DNA of 54,476 nt from Seison nebaliae (Eukaryota; Rotifera; Pararotatoria; Seisonacea; Seisonidae). The translations under genes were made by a program, and so were the position numbers. Positions 1 to 9,921 of this stretch are shown piece after piece (the first letter of the stretch is position 1; each line of letters starts with the position of its first letter). The stretch covers positions 1 to 54,476 of the forward strand of contig JALJEE010000101.1 of NCBI GenBank assembly GCA_023231475.1, written 5' to 3'. The notes beneath the pieces were generated by a model. That model was given only the letters and a program-made list of their open reading frames with translations. It was not told the DNA's origin and ran no database searches.

Positions 1-291
1 CGGTATATTTCTTTACTAGAGAAGATGGATACTTCAGAATTTCCGTCGCCTTCTTTTATCGAATTGTTACCACTTACGTCTCCTTTATCATTTTTCTGTT
101 CATATTACACTCTTCCGAAGCCTACTCGGCTGTTCAATGCAAGAGAATTGACTGATCAATTCTCCGTCGATTACTTGGTTCCTGATAATCTCAAAAATCA
201 AATACCTAGATGCCGTGAACTAATATCCAACGACCAAGGTCGTGAATTCTTAATTTTTATTTATAATTTACCCTATAGGGATTTACAATAA
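1..291 (+). CDS. 3' end of an unrecognised reading frame, truncated by the window start
   Basis: The frame is open from base 1 to a TAA at 289-291, with an internal ATG at 25. If it enters from outside the window, this is a C-terminal piece of about 96 residues. It has a Ser/Pro/Leu-rich start and a more charged second half, with no motif I recognise. Shortly after the stop comes a run of about 18 A (300-318), which could be the tail of a retroposed copy or simple AT-rich sequence. It may be a last exon or a chance frame. Confidence 0.3.
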   Translation, partial: RYISLLEKMDTSEFPSPSFIELLPLTSPLSFFCSYYTLPKPTRLFNARELTDQFSVDYLVPDNLKNQIPRCRELISNDQGREFLIFIYNLPYRDLQ

Positions 292-515
292 TTTACAATA
301 AAAAAAAAAAAAAAAAACAAAATAAAACAGCTTAAATCGTGTAAAACATAAAACATCAACTCTGAGAAATAGTGGTGTCCAAACGATAAGGAAAAGTTAT
401 AAGAAAAAAACGATTTGATTTTAGAAGGGGAAAAAATCCCATTGTTTTCCGTTTAAACTAACAACTTTGTAAGATTAAAATTAAAGTTACCAAACTGTCA
501 ATCCAATAGAATAGC

Positions 516-690
516 GTTAACTTCTTTCTTTTTTCATCGAATAATGCTTAACTCGTTTCTTTTTCCAAGTTAACTTCTTTCTGTTTAGAGAAAAGAGGGC
601 TAACATGTTTCTTTTTGCTTAAAAAGGGCTTAAAATCTTTCTATTTCGATGGGTATAGGTTAACTACTCCTTAAAGGTTAACTCCTTTCA
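516..690. repeat. Degenerate ~30-bp tandem repeat
   Basis: Seven versions of a GTTAACTTCTTTCT-like motif begin near 516, 546, 569, 600, 629, 659 and 677, so the spacing is mostly 29-31 bp. Units are diverged (for example CTTAACTCGTTTCT and CTAACATGTTTCT). No reading frame runs through it. The rest of 301-857 is AT-rich and holds only a LINE fragment at 728-775. Confidence 0.6.
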
Positions 691-727
691 CCAATCCCTC
701 TTAACAATAAGAAGAGGGAAAGGTTTC

Positions 728-775
728 AATTCGCAGATAGAAAACATAAACGCTCTATTAAATGACTTACAACAT
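728..775 (-). mobile_element. Short LINE-type fragment
   Basis: About 48 bp here match 3408-3455 at most positions (shared cores AATTCGCAGAT, AACATAAA and GCTCTATT). On the minus strand both copies translate to similar peptides containing FNRAFMF. The larger copy is part of a broken reverse-transcriptase-like frame, so this is read as a small remnant of the same element. Confidence 0.5.
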
Positions 776-857
776 TTTCTATTTCTCCTAAAATTTTGTA
801 ATGTTCATATTAAAAAAGTTTAAACAAATCGACCGTTAAGAAACTTCATTTTTAATT

Positions 858-2729
858 ATGCTTTTTTTCAACTTTTTAATTTTTCTTTTCAGTCTAATTT
901 GCTTATCAACAAGTCCCTATGTACCAGGAACTAATTATGAAAAAGGTAAATATTTTAGTCACAATCCACAAGTTTATAAGCAAATGACTTATCCAAAAGC
1001 GTCCAGCTTAACGAATGATATTGTTCATGCCCTTCCTGATGTTTTAGTGATACCTCCAATAAAAAAGGAGATATTTGCAGCTAATTCATTTCATGAAATC
1101 AAACTAACAACTTTAGAAGCAAGAGATTTGGCAGAGGCGCAAGTCAATCTCTTTAATGATCTCACCGGTCCTACATCAAAATTTTTTGTTGCCATGATAT
1201 CTTATAAAAGAGCTCTACATATTGCAACCGTTTCATTTGGCACTAAGATTCTCATTCAACTTTTGTCCTTGAACGCAACACTTCAAAGATACCCTGATGT
1301 TCTGAATGATCATGAATTTCATGAAACTTTAGAGAGTTATATGGAAGCTTTCCAACATATGATCGATTCAGTTCCAGGATGCTATGAAGGATTTAAAATT
1401 GGTTTCAATCCAGAATATGTCGATCTCAATAACTTTTCCCAAATATCACAAGAAGAACTTAATTATATTTTTTCTAATTTTATTCATATGGATGCAACTC
1501 AAGTACCCGATATTTATTATTGTTCTTACGTAGTTAATAGCTTGTTCTTTTTTTACCAAGGCATAATGAAAGACGTTTTCTATCCTATGGCTACCATATT
1601 ATATAATAAACTGGAGAAACCGCCAATGGAATTGTTTAAGATGGTGAACATTAAAATGCTTCCGACCGTTACAAATATGTACAAAAATTCATCATACTAC
1701 GACTTTATTCTTAAAATTGTGAACGAATACAGATTTTTGCATTCCTACCAGACTAAAGACAACCCTAGTCTGTATTATTTGGTTATGCGGAAACTCAACA
1801 TAGTATATATATTTGATAATTATAATATTGACCATACTGTACATTGTCTTTCTGATTTTGCGAAAGATGTGATAGCTGAAGATCTGAAACAAATTTATAA
1901 TGCCAATGCTCAGATGTACCAAATTTTGAAAAAGTATAAAGAACTCCGTCTTAGCTATAAAACTTTATTTTCTTTAGTCTCTTCTGACGAAATAGAACCG
2001 ATATACATAGAATATTTCCCTACCGAAGTTGAGGTGTTAACTCATTTATTAAATCCACTTAGTGTATTCACTTCGAGAATGAAAATCATATGGGCAATGG
2101 AAAAAAGCGGTCTCTTCAATAGTGTTCAAATAATGCAAGAAATTAATAGAGATTCATTTTTACTTTCACTTTTCGACAAGCCCGTCCCATTGGGACCACT
2201 TGGTGGCACCTTACGGAACAGAGGAAATGATATATATCTACCTCTTAATAGTATCCCGATTAGTCATGCAATTAAAAGATATCGAAGACCTTCAATATCC
2301 AAAGCCGGTTCTCGTATCTATCCCAATATAACACACGTTCACCCTCCCGAGCAACGTCAGAAATTAGAACGAAACGAAATTGATGTAAGTCGACTATCTT
2401 TTCAACTGCGGCAAACATTATTACAAAAATACAAAAATGGACTAATACCCAAAACAAAGTCACATCCAACATCTATCAACCCTATAATTTATTGGCCGTT
2501 ATTCCCGAACGAAATGGTGAACAAATTTGGAGATACATATGATATCTTTCATTTTCATAGAACTTACGAAAAAATTCTAAAAATGGAGGAGGCATATAAC
2601 AATGAACTAAGATACGTAAAATATTCATGTCCAGTTATTATTAAGTTACATGGTTATGTGAAGTATAAATTTTATTTTAACAGAAACAAACAGATACCAA
2701 TCATCCAGAAGGTAATACTGTTGCGTTGA
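858..2729 (+). CDS. Orphan protein with signal peptide, intronless, 623 aa
   Basis: This is a single long open frame with a clear ATG. Residues 1-20 are hydrophobic (FFNFLIFLFSLICL) and look like a signal peptide, so the protein is probably secreted or enters the ER. No known domain is recognisable. It shares scattered motifs in the same order with the protein at 4697-6172: an FG...LN...RYP...SYME segment, then KPPM, then a SIP segment. The two therefore look like diverged paralogues. The C-terminal quarter is basic. No introns are seen, unlike most genes here. It lies between degenerate repeats and a LINE relic, which is typical of a fast-evolving accessory locus. A host-interaction or reproductive secreted role is possible but not shown. 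Confidence 0.7.
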   Translation: MLFFNFLIFLFSLICLSTSPYVPGTNYEKGKYFSHNPQVYKQMTYPKASSLTNDIVHALPDVLVIPPIKKEIFAANSFHEIKLTTLEARDLAEAQVNLFNDLTGPTSKFFVAMISYKRALHIATVSFGTKILIQLLSLNATLQRYPDVLNDHEFHETLESYMEAFQHMIDSVPGCYEGFKIGFNPEYVDLNNFSQISQEELNYIFSNFIHMDATQVPDIYYCSYVVNSLFFFYQGIMKDVFYPMATILYNKLEKPPMELFKMVNIKMLPTVTNMYKNSSYYDFILKIVNEYRFLHSYQTKDNPSLYYLVMRKLNIVYIFDNYNIDHTVHCLSDFAKDVIAEDLKQIYNANAQMYQILKKYKELRLSYKTLFSLVSSDEIEPIYIEYFPTEVEVLTHLLNPLSVFTSRMKIIWAMEKSGLFNSVQIMQEINRDSFLLSLFDKPVPLGPLGGTLRNRGNDIYLPLNSIPISHAIKRYRRPSISKAGSRIYPNITHVHPPEQRQKLERNEIDVSRLSFQLRQTLLQKYKNGLIPKTKSHPTSINPIIYWPLFPNEMVNKFGDTYDIFHFHRTYEKILKMEEAYNNELRYVKYSCPVIIKLHGYVKYKFYFNRNKQIPIIQKVILLR

Positions 2730-3104
2730 ATATTACAGCTATGGTTTTCATTTATATTTGAATTTACTGTTAAATAGCTATGTTAAGGTTGGAACATTTT
2801 CGCAAAGAATTGGAGATCGAAGTCATTCAAGAAATATACCGATATTTAATACAACAACTACGGTTTATCTTCATTAAGATGAAAATTATATAACTTCTTA
2901 ATTAACATCAGGAAAGTGGTGAGTCTACCGACTTTTAGGAAAATGGAACTACATAATGGAATATTTCATATATTATTTACTACTATTTACGTATATTATT
3001 TCCATATCTCGCCAATGAAATTATCTTTCCGAAATGAATATGTTTTCAACAAAAACTAATAAAATAAATTTAAACTTAAATAATAATATTTTTTATTATT
3101 CATA
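2730..3104. other. Intergenic, no gene seen
   Basis: AT-rich sequence downstream of the first orphan gene. No convincing coding frame or motif. Confidence 0.5.
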
Positions 3105-3155
3105 GCGAATGCCCGCGGGGTAAATTTAAAAGAAAAAAAGAGTAGTTATTTGAAA
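3105..3155 (+). repeat. Dispersed repeat fragment with GGGGTAAATT core
   Basis: A CCCGCGGGGTAAATTT block followed by an A/G-rich stretch resembles 33003-33045 (CCCCTCGGGGTAAATT then AAAAAGAAAATAAGATA). It also resembles, in inverse orientation, 27131-27178. Copies at 3105 and 33003 both follow an AAT-rich/poly-T stretch ending in TAG. Confidence 0.4.
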
Positions 3156-3225
3156 TTAGATTCCTGCGCGTAGCAATAAAATGTTTGAGTGCTTCGGCAG
3201 GAAATGGTAAGAATATCGAAGTTGA

Positions 3226-4140
3226 ATGTCAACGATACAGCACCTTCAAGTGAAAGACGATAGATTATCGAGTAGCAGTGGTAGAAAAATTGGAGAGGTG
3301 AGGACAGGCTCTCACATTGTGTATGCGTTGGAATTGGAAGGGTTGAACTGCGAACAGAATCAATTACTTTCAGATACGTCTACGCCAAGAGTAACGACAA
3401 AGGAGTTAATTCGCAGATCGTGAACATAAATGCTCTATTGAAAGGCTTATGACAGCCGAGCATCATCCGAACTGTTCTATTATAGGTACGATCAAGACAT
3501 CGTAATGACTTTTCCGTATTCGAGATAGATACCGGTAACCCATAAAAGTCACAACAGTAACTGACAAATAATTTCAAATTCATTTTGAGAGAAAAAAACG
3601 AGTACTGATGATGAAATGAATAGAATGATCTGAGAAACATACATCTTGCTCGATCTACCAATGCTGAACTTTTCGTCTTCGAGTCAATTTGACATCCAAG
3701 GAAACAGGCCTCCTTACTCACCAATTTCTTCAAATCCTAAGGAATTGGAAATGAGGAGATATTCGAGATAATCGATGACTTATTCTGATTTAATTTGATT
3801 CCAACAACAGCTAAACGATCACTAATGAAATCCACAACTCTTTTACAGTGACGAACGTTATTCGTTCAAATGAGGATATCATTTGCGTACACGATAACTG
3901 CAAGAAAGGAATTCGAACCAATTTTAAATGAGAATTTTCCATCGGATTCAATAAGAATTTCATCCAACACTTGTCTCATTTTCATCCTTGTCTCACTCCT
4001 TTGTTTATGCGAAACATATTCGATTTCTTCGATCCATGTTTTACTACTCCGAAATAATGATGTGATCGATCCAGGACTTTTCTTTTGACGATTGAAAGGA
4101 AAAAGAAGATTTGCAACATAATTCAAGATCAATGAAGAGA
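3226..4140 (-). pseudogene. Broken LINE-type reverse transcriptase
   Basis: Two minus-strand frames (4132-3866 and 3733-3380) carry pieces of a non-LTR reverse transcriptase. The first ends with GSNSFLAVIVYANDILI, which matches the catalytic palm motif with YAND in place of YADD. The second holds a LGCQIDSK block like the post-catalytic xLG motif of LINE polymerases, and a MLGCHKPFNRAF block like the C-terminal RT region. Stops and frameshifts separate them, so the copy is dead. No endonuclease domain or 3' tail is visible. It lies between the two orphan genes. Confidence 0.6.
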
Positions 4141-4510
4141 CAATTGAATTTGGATTAAAAATTCTTTCCGCTCTCCATCAATAAATCAATGTACTTAGGA
4201 GAGAGGTTGAAGTCTCCCGCACTTAAGTTCTTTAAGATCTTTTAGACATCCCAAATTAAAAGACAAATCTGCATCAATCTACAGAGAATTAAAGTTTTTA
4301 TCTAACTATTATCTCATCTTTATGATTTACTGCTGTCATTCATATAATATGGCTATTGTAGTTTCGAGCATGAACAAATCTTTTATTTTTCTCCATCGAG
4401 TCCATCCTATCATTGATTCAATAATTGTATGTTCAAATATGATAAGTCCAACATTTCAGATACTATTTTGAAATTTTTCACTCAAATTTCTTTTGCAAAA
4501 AAACCTAATT

Positions 4511-4546
4511 TGGGCGTGCGTAGCGCAGTGCTCTACTAAAAAAAAA
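4511..4546 (+). mobile_element. Truncated tRNA-derived SINE head
   Basis: TGGGCGTGCGTAGCGCAGTG contains a Pol III A-box-like TAGCGCAGTG and is nearly identical to the heads of two copies at 47725-47940. It breaks off into a run of nine A after about 27 bp, so only the 5' end is present. Confidence 0.5.
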
Positions 4547-4605
4547 TCAACCAAAAGTGAAATGAATACAAAAACTGAAAAAATGGTTATCCATTTCACG
4601 GATAC

Positions 4606-4613
4606 TATATAAA
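4606..4613 (+). promoter_or_regulatory. TATA-box-like TATATAAA
   Basis: TATATAAA lies about 90 bp before the ATG at 4697, with a T-rich leader between. If it is used, transcription would start near 4635-4640. The upstream hydrophobic codons would then be 5' UTR. Confidence 0.35.
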
Positions 4614-4696
4614 GTAAAAGAACTTTAGTTTAGGAATTTCCGTTTTTGTTTTTTGTATTTTGTTTTTTTCTTTATTCTTTTTTGGGTTGTGAAAAA

Positions 4697-6172
4697 ATGG
4701 ATGCAGAATATGGAGAGAATTTAACTTTTATGGAACACTTTGCTTTTCTTTCATTCATAGACAAACAAAGACTAATGGGTGATTTCTACACTTATTTAGC
4801 TCATGGAATACCATTATTTCGTAACTTAGCAGTGCTCGGTCTTTGTGCTTCGAATTCTTTATTTGGTCAAATTGTGTCATCAGCCCATATACTTAATGAA
4901 ATAAATAGATATCCAATTGACGATACAAAAGGAATTAATGCGTTTAAGAGCTATATGGAAAATGATCCTTTGGCAATTCACAGACCAATACCAGTTAAGC
5001 TGTATCATGTTGGGCAATTGATGCGTCATAATATAAGGAAAGCGTCCATGGGCCAAAATGACCAAAGTCTTTATGGTACAGTTGGAGAATACTATTTATC
5101 TAGATTTTTTTATGAACGCATCCAAAAACCACCAATGCAAAATATCTATACTAAGTATTATACAAACTCCAAAGTCAGGCAAGACCACTGTTTAGAAGCT
5201 ATTCGTCAAAGTAAATTCAGGCTATCTCGATATGACATGTTTGCTACCGTATTGTTTGATATGTTTCAAGAAACGAAAATGAATTGGATGATTGTGCCTT
5301 TAGATATTAATCACGTAAAGGCCTCATATCTTACGGCGATAAAAGTTTTAAATATCCAACACCTAGATTCAGCGAACAGATATTATGGGTTTCATTCTTT
5401 ACCTAACCAACTTTTTGGTCCTCCATTTAATATTGTTAATTTACCTTCGATACCAGGAGCCGTTATCATGAATCTTTATCATGATGCTTCAGAGATCCGT
5501 CCTATATCTATGAAAAATCTTATGAAAGATGTCTTTCTCAGCGTATTGAGAAATGATAACGTTGATTTGGCAGATATGGACAATACGAACATAATTTTCG
5601 GAAATGCTAGTCCTAAAATTCCAAAGAATCTTGCCGATGGCGTATTGACACATTCACTGAAAATTAATGGACAAAATTATGATTATAAAATAAGAAGTAT
5701 CAGTTTTATACTTGAAGAAGAATATAGCATGACAGTTGCTAATATAAGAAACTTGCCTCGGTCACATAGTTCAATACCTGAAAACCAGGATAGAATAAAG
5801 CATTGCGAGGACGAGAATATCAATGTATTTGCAAAATATTACGACATGATGGTTGGGTTATATTCTCTACAAACTGAGTCACGACAAACAATTAGAGATT
5901 TAATGAAAATGATCTGTACGAAATTCACTACAAATAATATCATTCCTTTTTTAAACGTCAAATCCATAAATAACTGTCATTATTTCACAATTATGAAGAA
6001 AATTGATAAATGGGTTATACTTTCTGATACAGAGCATTATCCAATTAAAAATCCAAAATCTCTTTTCGAACTATTTCAGTACGAAAATGCTGCTTCTATA
6101 TTACTTGATAGAGCGACAGACACCGAAATGGAAATTACAACAACTTTGAAAGGACTTAGCTTAAAACCTTGA
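4697..6172 (+). CDS. Orphan protein, intronless, 491 aa, paralogue-like to 858-2729
   Basis: The first ATG is at 4697. The frame is open for 21 further codons upstream (from 4634, just after TTTAG). These encode a very hydrophobic FFVFCFFLYSFLG segment that would be a good signal peptide if an upstream exon supplied a start. Motifs shared in order with the 623-aa protein are FGQIV...LNE...RYP...SYME, QKPPM and LPSIPG. The C-terminal segment NCHYFTIMKKIDKWVILSD weakly recalls the His-to-Asp end of ubiquitin-specific proteases and other papain-like enzymes, but no matching Cys box is evident. The function is unknown. Just after the stop is a small hairpin (ATAGCT, 7-nt loop, AGCTAT). Confidence 0.7.
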   Translation: MDAEYGENLTFMEHFAFLSFIDKQRLMGDFYTYLAHGIPLFRNLAVLGLCASNSLFGQIVSSAHILNEINRYPIDDTKGINAFKSYMENDPLAIHRPIPVKLYHVGQLMRHNIRKASMGQNDQSLYGTVGEYYLSRFFYERIQKPPMQNIYTKYYTNSKVRQDHCLEAIRQSKFRLSRYDMFATVLFDMFQETKMNWMIVPLDINHVKASYLTAIKVLNIQHLDSANRYYGFHSLPNQLFGPPFNIVNLPSIPGAVIMNLYHDASEIRPISMKNLMKDVFLSVLRNDNVDLADMDNTNIIFGNASPKIPKNLADGVLTHSLKINGQNYDYKIRSISFILEEEYSMTVANIRNLPRSHSSIPENQDRIKHCEDENINVFAKYYDMMVGLYSLQTESRQTIRDLMKMICTKFTTNNIIPFLNVKSINNCHYFTIMKKIDKWVILSDTEHYPIKNPKSLFELFQYENAASILLDRATDTEMEITTTLKGLSLKP

Positions 6173-6366
6173 AATGTTCTTTTTTAAAATAGAAATATAA
6201 TATCGATAGCTAGCGATAAGCTATATTTTATTAACATTTTCATAACATAAATATATTAATAATAAAGAACTTTTTATTCTTAATTTTGAACCTGACTAAC
6301 TGATAATAAATAGTTGTTTGTTAATTCTTGTATCGATCAGTAACATTCCGTTTCTTATATTCAAAT

Positions 6367-6547
6367 ATGCCATCAAAAAAACCTTATGTGATAAATTTTA
6401 CCAAATTGGCAGATAGTTTAAGAAACATTTACGTGGAGTTGGTAAGAAACAGAAATTTTGTACTGAAACTATGAATATGGAATATGGAATAAATATTGGA
6501 AGGAAACTTTAAAAAATTATGTTGGTTATTATTCAAACTTATATTAG
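6367..6547 (+). CDS. Possible tiny two-exon gene, 39 aa
   Basis: An ATG opens 25 codons (MPSKKPYVINFTKL...) up to a GTAAG donor at 6442. An acceptor AAG at 6502 restores the frame for 14 more codons to TAG. The splice signals are plausible but the peptide is unrecognised and short. It could equally be chance. Confidence 0.2.
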
Positions 6548-6826
6548 GATCGTCTCTTATAACTATTTCGATGTATAATTGCTATATCATTATCACCTTC
6601 AAATTTTCCAGAAATGATAAAGTTGGAAATCATCCCGTATAAACGAAAGGAATTTTCGAAAAAACTTATAATTCTTAACCATCAGTCTGTATTCCCAGTG
6701 AATCCTTAAAGATTATCGAAACTATCATAAAAAAGAGATATGTCCCATTGTTGCCATCATAACAATATACAGAGAACTGAATTAAAAATTCATCTGTACA
6801 TTTCTTGATGCGTCCATGGGATTCCC

Positions 6827-7054
6827 TGTGATTTTGTCACCCTATAATTCTTAAGCGAAAATCGGTGGTTTCATCACCCATAAAATGGTGATTTCGTCAC
6901 TCCTTTTAGAGTACTTCGGTGATTTCGTCACCCAAGAAAAAAATTTAAGGTTAAATTTTGTGTATTTTTTGCTAAACGGTGAATTTGTCACTCATTTAGT
7001 CGTATTTCGGTGAATTCGTCACCGATTTAGTTCTATTTCGGTGAATTCGTCACC
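6827..7054. repeat. Seven near-palindromic GGTGA-N5-TCACC 15-mers
   Basis: The copies start at 6827, 6864, 6887, 6918, 6978, 7009 and 7040. The best consensus is GGTGAATTCGTCACC or GGTGATTTCGTCACC, in which GGTGA pairs with TCACC. Start-to-start spacing is 37, 23, 31, 60, 31 and 31 bp, so the underlying unit is about 30-31 bp with one unit lost. The sequence between copies is AT-rich and partly repeated (TTTAGT..TATTTC). This is the most GC-rich feature of the intergenic stretch 6173-7276. Confidence 0.75.
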
Positions 7055-7276
7055 CATTTATAAAAATATTTTTGTAAATTTTTTCATGTTTATGGTTTTG
7101 TCATTAAATGAAAATGAATTAAATTGTCATTTGGATGAAAACTATATAATATATATTTATAAATCCTGTTCGTTCGATTTGCGGACTTCTTATTATCTTA
7201 TATTATTTATAGAAATTAAATCCCTAAAAATTTTAAAGCTCACTATTAATAATTTAAGAAAATGAACTGGAAGCGT

Positions 7277-7694
7277 TTACTTTTTTTCAATAGTTTTAGA
7301 AGTTAAAGAATTGTTCTTTTTATTGAACAGTTCTCTGGTTTTGGCGGCTAATGCCAAATGATCCAAACAAACGTTAACAGCAACACGAATTTTTCGTAAA
7401 TTGTCTGACTGGAATGTGACTTTCAGACCTTTGTGATCGTTCTTCAAATTAACAAAAAATAATTTAATGGAAAACATTTGAGAAGTTCGGTAAAACTTTT
7501 TTTATGATCTCCATCCTTCGTTTTAGTTGATGAGGATTCACTTGTTTATCCGCTGACATTGTTCTCAAATCCATTTGCATTTCGTCTTCATTTTCATATG
7601 GAATAAATGTCATTACTTCATATTTCCATTCTTCAATTGGACATGTTGTTGAGGGATTTGTTGAAAGTTTGGGAATTTTTGGTTTTGAACTCAT
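7277..7694 (-). CDS. PCC1: KEOPS complex subunit Pcc1/LAGE3-like, 2 exons, 120 aa
   Basis: Pcc1 is the dimerisation subunit of the KEOPS/EKC complex that makes N6-threonylcarbamoyl-adenosine on tRNA. Exon 1 runs from 7694 to 7497, a 55-nt intron (GTTTTACC...TTGAAG) follows, and exon 2 runs from 7441 to 7277. The joined frame reads ...VMTFIPYENEDEMQMDL...ADKQ...RRMEIIKK then NDHKGLKVTFQSDNLRKIRVAVN and FLD-like CLDHLALAAKT. This follows the family's pattern of an N-terminal strand with iP.....A.i, an R....i helix link, then L.V.f.a.d.r.LR.sv..fld. The N-terminal ~22 residues are extra. It is 45 bp upstream of nothing else on its strand but lies 45 bp downstream of the Nudix gene, so the two may share a transcript. 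Confidence 0.75.
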
Positions 7695-7739
7695 TTCTAA
7701 TAGAAAACTTCTGATAATTCGGAAGAAAGATAAATTTAT

Positions 7740-8177
7740 TTAAAGTTTTAAAATTTCTTTTTTTAATTTTTCATCAACATTCTTCATCATTTCACACATA
7801 TCCGGATACTTCAACAATTGGAGCATTTCAGTGGAATATTGGATCCATTTGAATTCATCATGTTCATCACTAATTTTTACAGTCAAATTATTGAGCAATT
7901 CCCCAACATAATAATCGACATGTTTGGGTTCATCTTTTACATTATAATTGAGATCATATTTCATTTCATCATAAATTTTCACGTTTCCTTCAAATTTAAT
8001 TCCAGTCTCTTCATTAAATTCTCTTTTGGCAGCTTCCATTTGAGTTTCACCTTTCTCTGTATGACCTTTCGGTGGTGACCAATGATGTTCTCCATAAGAT
8101 GCACGCATTATCAAATATTCGATATTTTTATTCACACGTCGAAATAGAAGGAAACCAGCTGCTTTTACTATACTCAT
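7740..8177 (-). CDS. NUDT2: Nudix hydrolase, diadenosine tetraphosphatase type (NUDT2-like), 145 aa
   Basis: This enzyme asymmetrically cleaves Ap4A to AMP and ATP. It is a complete single-exon protein of the usual length (about 147 aa). The start MSIVKAAGFLLFRR matches the family's A.G.iifRr opening. The Nudix box is intact, GHTEKGETQMEAAKREFNEE followed by TGI, which fits G-x5-E-x7-REU-x-EE-x-G-U. The preceding W-S-P-P-K-G-H is the NUDT2-type lead-in. A later YYVGEL and HDEFKWI segment also fits. The start is 184 bp from the RPS18 start on the opposite strand, so the two may share a bidirectional promoter. Confidence 0.9.
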   Translation of the reverse strand: MSIVKAAGFLLFRRVNKNIEYLIMRASYGEHHWSPPKGHTEKGETQMEAAKREFNEETGIKFEGNVKIYDEMKYDLNYNVKDEPKHVDYYVGELLNNLTVKISDEHDEFKWIQYSTEMLQLLKYPDMCEMMKNVDEKLKKEILKL

Positions 8178-8361
8178 TGTTTCGAAATAAATTTAAAGGA
8201 AATGCAAAATAAAATTTCTCTTCAAATAGCCAACATTTCAAAACTAAAAAAAAAGAAATTGTTAAAAATTAAGGAATAATTTAATAAATTTTAATCTAAA
8301 TTTCAGAAAATTAATTTAAAGTTACAAACAACAATATCTTCTTATAGATTCAAAAATTAAA

Positions 8362-8923
<562 letters not shown>

Positions 8924-9921
8924 ATAATTTTTATCTTATGAATTCATACATTAAAACGTGTTTTCGTAAACTTTATGGAAATTAATTAAAGTTCGTTGTT
9001 ATTCATAATCTTATTAATCTATAACATCATGCGATTGTTGATTATTCTGTAGTCAACAGTAGGATTGGCAATAAGTTAAAATAACTGAAAATCCTAAATA
9101 CTTGTTCAAGTAAATTTTATATTTCTTATTAAATTTTCGAAAAGTTTACTTTCGAATCTGTTAGTCATCAAAACTCTTCAAATTATAGTTTTATTACGGT
9201 AATTTTTAATTTGCGACTAATGGGTCATTAATTTAATTATTTATTATATATTAGTTTCCTTAATTTTAATTAGTTTAAGTTTTAAACCAGTCTGATATAA
9301 ACTTACAATATCATCAAAATGTTTTCACATATTTTAATAATAATAATTTATTTACTTGAATTTTGACATTTGGCATAAAATTAGATATTAAAAATATTTA
9401 AAAGAATATAATTAATTAAATAATAAAAAAAACTTTGAAATAAGTTTATTGGTAAAAAGAAGATAATTTTTTCTCCACTTTCTCGTCTCTAATTGATTGA
9501 TTGGATTGTATCAGGAAAATGAATTTTCAAAAACAAAATTTGGAATATATTTTTTCTTTTTAATACCTAATACTGTATAAACTATAAAAGGAAGGTATGT
9601 TTTTTAGTGGTCCGTAGGATGGACATTTGACGAATGGTTTTCAGATTCAAGGAAATTCATTCTGTATTTACGGTTGTATACATATGATGATATGTATAAT
9701 CAAGTAACAATTGTGAAGATGTGTTAGTAGTCTGATGAACGATCTTCATTATGAATAAACTTATCTAATTTTAAGAAATTGATTTATTCTTTGTATGTTA
9801 AATCGGAATATCTTTAAGGGTGACGAAAAATCAAGAAAATCGAAATATTTTTTTTTTAATTTTCCTTATTAGTATTTGCGCAAAAGCGATTGTTTAATTC
9901 TTCTCCAATTTATCCATTAGA
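8924..9921. other. Intergenic, no gene seen
   Basis: AT-rich DNA between RPS18 and the next coding stretch. No coding pattern, RNA gene or clear repeat was found. Confidence 0.5.

Noticed and set aside
3186-3205. GAGTGCTTCGGCAGGA, similar to the 5' end of U6 snRNA
   Set aside because: The match stops after about 12 bases, no U6 ACAGAGA box follows, and it lies in the LINE relic.
6827-7054. CRISPR array
   Set aside because: The genome is eukaryotic, units are only 15 bp, spacers are partly related to each other and spacing is uneven.
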